This document shows positions 5,006 to 8,369 of a DNA stretch of 8,369 nucleotides, in pieces (position 1 is the first letter of the stretch; every line of letters starts with the position of its first letter). Source of the DNA: RHKX01 sp041393495 (GTDB lineage: Bacteria; Actinomycetota; Thermoleophilia; Solirubrobacterales; 70-9); assembly GCA_041393495.1 (NCBI GenBank), contig JAWKKA010000026.1, forward strand, positions 1 through 8,369, written 5' to 3'. A program made the translations under genes and the position numbers. The notes beneath the pieces were generated by a model. The model was not told where the DNA came from, made no database searches, and saw only the letters and a list, made by a program, of their open reading frames with translations.

Positions 5006-6408
5006 GGTCGTACATCGGCGCGATCCCGATCCGGCTCCGGCTCGCGCTCGGATTCGCGACCGTGATGGCAGTCGTCCTCGCCGCGATCGGCCTCTACATC
5101 TACGACCGCACCGACTCCGACCTCGATGCCCGTATCGACAGGGAGCTCGCCGCCCGCCTCGCGGGGGTCGTGGCGATCGTCCGCGACGACGGCGACGACC
5201 TCGGCGACCCCGTTCACGACCCGCTCGGTCGCGTCGATGCCGAGGGGATCGTTCAGGTCGTCGGCCCCGGCGGCGAGGTCGCCGATGCGACCGACGACGC
5301 GCTCCTCGGGCGGCCGCTGCTCTCGCGCGGTCAGCTCGCCGACCTGCTCCACGGCGGCGGCCACATCGACACCGAGAGCCCGGTCGGCAGGCTCCGGGTC
5401 ACCGCTGAGCGCGTCGTTGACGACCGCGTGCGATACGTGGCGATCGTCGGCGCCTCCCTGGCCGAGCACGACGGGACCCTGGCCAGCCTCAGGCGGCTGC
5501 TTCTGATCGGCGGGCCGATCGCGCTGGTGCTCGCCTCCCTCGCCGCCTACCTGGTCGCGACCGCCGCCCTGCGGCCGGTCGAGGCGATGCGGCGGCGCGC
5601 GAGCGAGATCGGCAGCGCCGACCCCGGTCTGCGGCTCCCGGTCGGCCCGGCCGAAGACGAGATCGCGAGCCTCGGGCGGACCCTCAACGGGATGCTCGCA
5701 CGGCTCGAGGCAGCGATCGAGCGTGAGCGACGCCTCGTCGCCGATGCCGGCCACGAGCTGCGGACGCCGCTGACGATCCTCAAGGCCGAGATCGAGCTGG
5801 CCCTCGCCGACGCCCGCGACGAGGAGCGCCTGCGCGGCGCGCTCCGCTCCGGCGGCGAGGAGGTCGACAGGCTCTCGCGGCTCGCCGACGACCTCCTGTT
5901 CCTCGCCCGCGCCGACGACGGCCGGCTGCCGCTGCGGAGCGAGCCCGTCGCGATCGAGCCACTCGCGCGCAAGATCGCGGCGGCGCGTTCGATCGGCCCC
6001 GGCGATCGTCCCGTGACGGTCGACGTGCCGGCCGGGCTGAAGGTCGAGGCCGACCCGCAGCGTCTCGAACAGGCGCTCTCCAACCTCGTCGACAACGCGA
6101 TCCGCCATGGCGCTGGGGAGATCGCGATCAGCGCCCGCCGAGCCGGCGAGCGGGTCGAGGTGTCGGTCGCGGACGCCGGCCCGGGCTTCTCTTCTGAGCT
6201 GCTCGAGCGGGCCACCGAGCGCTTCGCGCGCGCGGCCGACCCGGGGGCCCGTGGGGCCGGCCTCGGTCTCGCGATCGCCGAGTCGATCGCCGTCGCCCAC
6301 GGCGGCGCGATCGCCGTCGCCAACCGGGACCGTGGCGGCGCGATCGTGACCCTGTCGCTACCCGCGACCGCACCGGCCGCGGTTGTCGAGCCGTCCCAGC
6401 GGCTCTAA
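5002..6408 (+). CDS. Two-component sensor histidine kinase
   Basis: This is a 468-residue membrane kinase. TM1 is at about 12-34 and TM2 at about 166-189, with an extracytoplasmic sensor of about 130 residues between them (GIVQVVGPGGEVADAT inside). A HAMP domain follows (ALRPVEAMRRRASEIG). The HisKA motif is VADAGHELRTPLTILKAEIE with phospho-acceptor H251. The ATPase domain has the N box NLVDN (361-365), the G1 box DAGPGF (391-396) and the G2 box GAGLGLAI (418-425). All catalytic motifs are intact. The ATG overlaps the regulator stop. The sensor domain has no family I can name, so the signal is unknown; the PepSY-like neighbour may take part in sensing. The stop codon TAA lies inside the second operator copy. 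Confidence 0.95.
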   Translation: MRSYIGAIPIRLRLALGFATVMAVVLAAIGLYIYDRTDSDLDARIDRELAARLAGVVAIVRDDGDDLGDPVHDPLGRVDAEGIVQVVGPGGEVADATDDALLGRPLLSRGQLADLLHGGGHIDTESPVGRLRVTAERVVDDRVRYVAIVGASLAEHDGTLASLRRLLLIGGPIALVLASLAAYLVATAALRPVEAMRRRASEIGSADPGLRLPVGPAEDEIASLGRTLNGMLARLEAAIERERRLVADAGHELRTPLTILKAEIELALADARDEERLRGALRSGGEEVDRLSRLADDLLFLARADDGRLPLRSEPVAIEPLARKIAAARSIGPGDRPVTVDVPAGLKVEADPQRLEQALSNLVDNAIRHGAGEIAISARRAGERVEVSVADAGPGFSSELLERATERFARAADPGARGAGLGLAIAESIAVAHGGAIAVANRDRGGAIVTLSLPATAPAAVVEPSQRL

Positions 6409-6422
6409 TCGACCTCTAATCG
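6403..6422 (+). promoter_or_regulatory. Putative response-regulator operator, copy 2
   Basis: CTCTAATCG occurs at 6403-6411 and 6414-6422, the same two boxes with the same 11-bp period as at 3868-3887. The first box includes the kinase stop codon. It precedes the secreted-protein ATG by 51 bases, leaving room for a promoter and the AAAGGAG ribosome site at 6461-6467. It suggests separate, regulated transcription of the downstream gene. Confidence 0.55.
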
Positions 6423-6473
6423 CGCTCGTCGAAGCTGGCAAGCACGAACGTGATCCCGCGAAAGGAGAAGTCG

Positions 6474-6797
6474 ATGAGAAAGGTATTGATCGCGGCCCTC
6501 GGCGCCGCTGCGGCGGCACTGGCCGCCGTCGCGCTGGCGGCGCCGGCGGAGGCCGGCATCAGGGGCCTTGCCAAGGCCGAGTGCAAGCAGGAGCGACGCC
6601 ACGACACGAAGGAGTTCATCGCTCACTACGGCGGCACGGGCAAGGCGGCCCTGCGCCGGTGCATCCGTCACGAGAAGCGAGAGGCGACCCGCGACTGCAA
6701 GCAGGAGCGTCGCTATGACACCAAGGAGTTCATCGCCGAGTACGGCGGCACGGACCGCCACGCGCTGAAGCGCTGCATCCGCGACGAGCTCCGCTAG
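6474..6797 (+). CDS. Small secreted protein with two Cys-paired 35-residue repeats
   Basis: This is a 107-residue protein. Residues 1-27 form a Sec signal peptide (basic MRK, a long Ala/Leu core, likely cleavage after AEA). The mature part is two copies of one module, residues 35-69 and 73-107, identical at 25 of 35 positions. The pattern is CKQERR-x-DTKEFIA-x-YGGT, then AL-x-RCIR. Each module has two cysteines 26 apart (C37/C63 and C75/C101), likely one disulfide each outside the cell. The charged helix plus YGG turn resembles the ECKAER...YG...CV repeats I remember from secreted actinobacterial hypotheticals. ATG 6474 is preferred over 6450 because AAAGGAG sits six bases before it. The gene follows the kinase and an operator copy. 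Its function is unknown; it may be the output of the two-component system. Confidence 0.85.
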   Translation: MRKVLIAALGAAAAALAAVALAAPAEAGIRGLAKAECKQERRHDTKEFIAHYGGTGKAALRRCIRHEKREATRDCKQERRYDTKEFIAEYGGTDRHALKRCIRDELR

Positions 6798-6842
6798 CAG
6801 CGACGCCCGCGGCGAGCTCCCCCGGGCCACTCCACCAACCGC

Positions 6843-6871
6843 GGCCGGGAGCCCACAGCGGGCTCCCGGCC
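6843..6871 (+). terminator. Strong hairpin closing the signalling module
   Basis: GGCCGGGAGCCC (6843-6854) and GGGCTCCCGGCC (6860-6871) pair perfectly over 12 bp around the loop ACAGC, 45 bases after the secreted-protein stop. There is no T-tract, but the stem is very stable. A probable terminator for the secreted-protein transcript. Confidence 0.8.
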
Positions 6872-6908
6872 CGGCGGTTCCCGGCCGAAGGGCGCGAGCC
6901 GCCGATGA

Positions 6909-7103
6909 GGGTGGTCAAGGGTGGCGATGCCGCCGCCCAGGGTGGTCGGGGGCGGCGATGCCGCCGCGCGGGGTGGTCAAGGGTGGCGATGCCGCCGCCC
7001 AGGGTGGTCGGGGGCGGCGATGCCGCCGCGCAGGGTGGTCAAGGGCGGCGATGCCCTCGCCCAGGGTGGTCGGAGGCGGCATGCCCCCCGCAGCGGTGGT
7101 CGG
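6909..7103. repeat. 31-bp tandem repeat array with a hairpin in each unit
   Basis: Units begin with GGGTGGTC at 6909, 6940, 6971, 7002, 7033 and 7064, with a partial unit at about 7093. Odd units carry AAGGG(T/C)GG and even units GGGGGCGG or GGAGGCGG, so the array also has a 62-bp higher-order period. Most units contain GG(T/C)GGC-GAT-GCCGCC, a 6-bp stem with a 3-nt loop where the T variant still pairs as a wobble. The array fills the space between two convergent transcription units and ends at the stop of the minus-strand gene at 7106. Confidence 0.9.
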
Positions 7104-7105
7104 AC

Positions 7106-7636
7106 CTACGGCTCCTCACCGGCCGGGCGGCGGCGGGAAGGCGGCCGCCGTGGCCGCGTGCGCCGGGCAGCCCGGAAGCGCTTCGGGGCCTGACGTTGCT
7201 CGGCGGACTGGGTCGCGTAGGCGATCCCGGCGAGCGCGAGGACGACCGTCGCGGCCGCCTCGAGCCAGAAGCCGGGTTGGGGGACGGCCTTCGCTGCGGT
7301 GGCGACGCCGCCGCTGACCGCGACGTCACCGACATCGTTGGCGTCCGGCAGGTCGATGGCGAGAAACAGCGCGAGCGCGGCGATGCCGCAGCCGGCGGTC
7401 GTCCAGGCCCAGGCGCGCCGGCCGCTTGCGATCGCCAGCGCGAGCGCGACGGCGGCGAACCCCGCGAGGATCAACATCGCCCAGCCGTGGCGGTCGCCGG
7501 CGAGCTGCCCGGCGATCGGGTCGCCGCCCGCCGTCGAGAGCTCGAACGTCTTCATCAGCTCCGATGCGCCGAGGGCGAGCGCCGCGGCCGCGATCGAGAG
7601 CGGCAGGAGCATCTCCGCCTTCAACGGGCGGCTCAT
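7106..7636 (-). CDS. Four-TM membrane protein, function unknown
   Basis: This is a 176-residue protein with predicted membrane segments at about 9-25, 51-70, 74-94 and 122-141. A GDRH motif (47-50) stands just before TM2, a GRR turn lies between TM2 and TM3, and an extracytoplasmic loop DLPDANDVGDVAVSGGVAT lies before TM4. The C-terminal 35 residues are a basic Arg/Pro tail, probably cytoplasmic. It overlaps the upstream gene by ATGA (7633-7636), so the two are coupled. It shares layout and motifs with the product of that gene, and the two look like diverged copies. I recognise no named family. Confidence 0.75.
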   Translation of the reverse strand: MSRPLKAEMLLPLSIAAAALALGASELMKTFELSTAGGDPIAGQLAGDRHGWAMLILAGFAAVALALAIASGRRAWAWTTAGCGIAALALFLAIDLPDANDVGDVAVSGGVATAAKAVPQPGFWLEAAATVVLALAGIAYATQSAEQRQAPKRFRAARRTRPRRPPSRRRPAGEEP

Positions 7637-8369
7637 GCCCGTGCGGCGCCCTCGGGGTCGGCGCCGGGCCGCGGCGGTCGCCGGCGCCGCGGGCGCTCCG
7701 GCGCGGGCTCACCGGTTCGACTCCGGACCGGGGAGCGCTGCGAGCCTCCGGCGAGGCGGAGCTCGCGGGCGAGCAGGGTGGAGGACCCGATCAGCAGGAC
7801 GCCGGCGGCGATCTGGGCGTAGAAGCCGCCGATCAGCGTCGCCCGCACGCCCTCGAAGGCCACCGCGGCCTCTCCGGGGTCGAGGCCGGCCGGGCGATCG
7901 ACGATCAGGGCGACGAGGACCGCGGCGATCCCGGCGAGCGTGATCAGCCGGCAGGCGCGCCGGCGTCCGCCGACGGTCGCCACCGCGAGCAGCAGCAGGC
8001 AGGCGATCGCGACCGCTACGAAGACGTACGAGTGGGCGTCGCCGGCCCGGGCCCGGCCGGTCTCCGGAGCGGGGGCGACGGTCTGCACGCCGGAGTAGGC
8101 GTCGTTGCCGATCGAGATGGTGCGGTAGTCGGCATACTGCGACAGCGCGAGGAGGATCGCCGCCCCCGCGACCACGACCGCGAGCGCCCGGGCCGGAGTC
8201 AACGTCCTCGACGCTGCCCTCGCGGCCCGGTCGAGGACCCCGAGCACGGCCCGGACCGGACCGGCGAGGACGCGGCAGGCGCCGATCAGAAGGCCGAGGA
8301 CGACGCCGAGCGCGGCGAAGAAGACCGCGAACACCGCCGCGAGGGCGGCGAGCAGGCGCCGCCCCGCCT
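7633..8369 (-). CDS. Multi-pass membrane protein, paralogue of its neighbour, 5' end cut off
   Basis: A GTG at 8334 would give 233 residues, but the frame stays open to the window edge with a plausible N-terminal sequence (AGRRLLAALAA) leading into the first hydrophobic segment, so the true start is probably outside. Numbered from that GTG, hydrophobic segments lie at about 1-24, 49-66, 102-122, 129-146 and 169-189. Shared with the downstream protein are the G-D-x-H motif before a membrane segment (GDAH, 98-101), the GRRR turn, the loop VDRPAGLDPGEAAVAFEGVRAT, then GFYAQIAAGVLL (compare GFWLEAAATVVL), and a basic Arg/Pro C-tail. It may form a heteromeric membrane complex with its neighbour. 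The function is unknown. Confidence 0.7.
   Translation of the reverse strand, partial: AGRRLLAALAAVFAVFFAALGVVLGLLIGACRVLAGPVRAVLGVLDRAARAASRTLTPARALAVVVAGAAILLALSQYADYRTISIGNDAYSGVQTVAPAPETGRARAGDAHSYVFVAVAIACLLLLAVATVGGRRRACRLITLAGIAAVLVALIVDRPAGLDPGEAAVAFEGVRATLIGGFYAQIAAGVLLIGSSTLLARELRLAGGSQRSPVRSRTGEPAPERPRRRRPPRPGADPEGAARA

Noticed and set aside
4981..6300. 439-codon minus-strand open frame opposite the kinase
   Set aside because: Low-complexity Arg/Gly/Asp peptide, a shadow of GC-rich codon bias; the kinase on the plus strand has all family motifs.
6909..7103. CRISPR array
   Set aside because: Units are contiguous with no unique spacers, so this is a tandem repeat.
6905..7822. 305-codon plus-strand frame over the 31-bp array and beyond
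   Set aside because: Repetitive peptide from the array, then antisense to the membrane protein genes; no start signal or family match.

Overview
The window is very GC-rich bacterial DNA with strong GC bias at third codon positions. Several features point to a high-GC actinobacterium, probably class Thermoleophilia (Solirubrobacterales-like): an S12 protein carrying an extra basic stretch near its N-terminus, an apparently leaderless GTG start on rpsL, GC-rich hairpin terminators without T-tracts, and an AbiEi/DUF559-type protein. The lineage is inferred from remembered family features, not from a search.

Layout. (1) 1-1726 is an accessory, repeat-rich region with one clear gene, a minus-strand AbiEi-like winged-helix plus DUF559 (Vsr-like nuclease fold) protein at 190-1119. 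It lies between two copies of a 43-nt hairpin element (149-191 and 1402-1444), with a half copy at 1377-1400. Tandem repeats, a GGN/NCC-type low-complexity tract and a 28-bp perfect palindrome fill the rest. (2) 1727-2877 holds two minus-strand genes: a small membrane-anchored basic protein whose C-terminus contains four perfect 18-bp repeats, and a HAD-fold protein. (3) 2900-3838 is the rpsL-rpsG ribosomal pair with its own promoter, divergent from the HAD gene. As given, rpsL carries a one-base deletion that breaks the reading frame. fusA and tuf, the usual next genes, do not follow. (4) 3868-6871 is a signalling module: a membrane-anchored PepSY-like protein, an OmpR-family response regulator and a histidine kinase in one tight operon, then a small secreted protein made of two Cys-paired 35-residue repeats. 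The same 20-bp direct-repeat site (CTCTAATCG-N2-CTCTAATCG) lies before the PepSY gene and again before the secreted-protein gene, which suggests that the regulator controls both. A strong 12-bp-stem hairpin closes the module. (5) 6909-7103 is a 31-bp tandem repeat array in which each unit can form a small hairpin. (6) 7106-8369 is a minus-strand pair of overlapping genes for multi-pass membrane proteins that look like diverged copies of each other; the upstream gene runs off the window.

Best candidates for undescribed biology: the two-component module with its two matching operators and secreted Cys-repeat product; the hairpin-flanked AbiEi/DUF559 unit; and the paired paralogous membrane proteins with a shared G-D-x-H motif. 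The rpsL frameshift is the point most in need of checking, and is most likely a sequence error.
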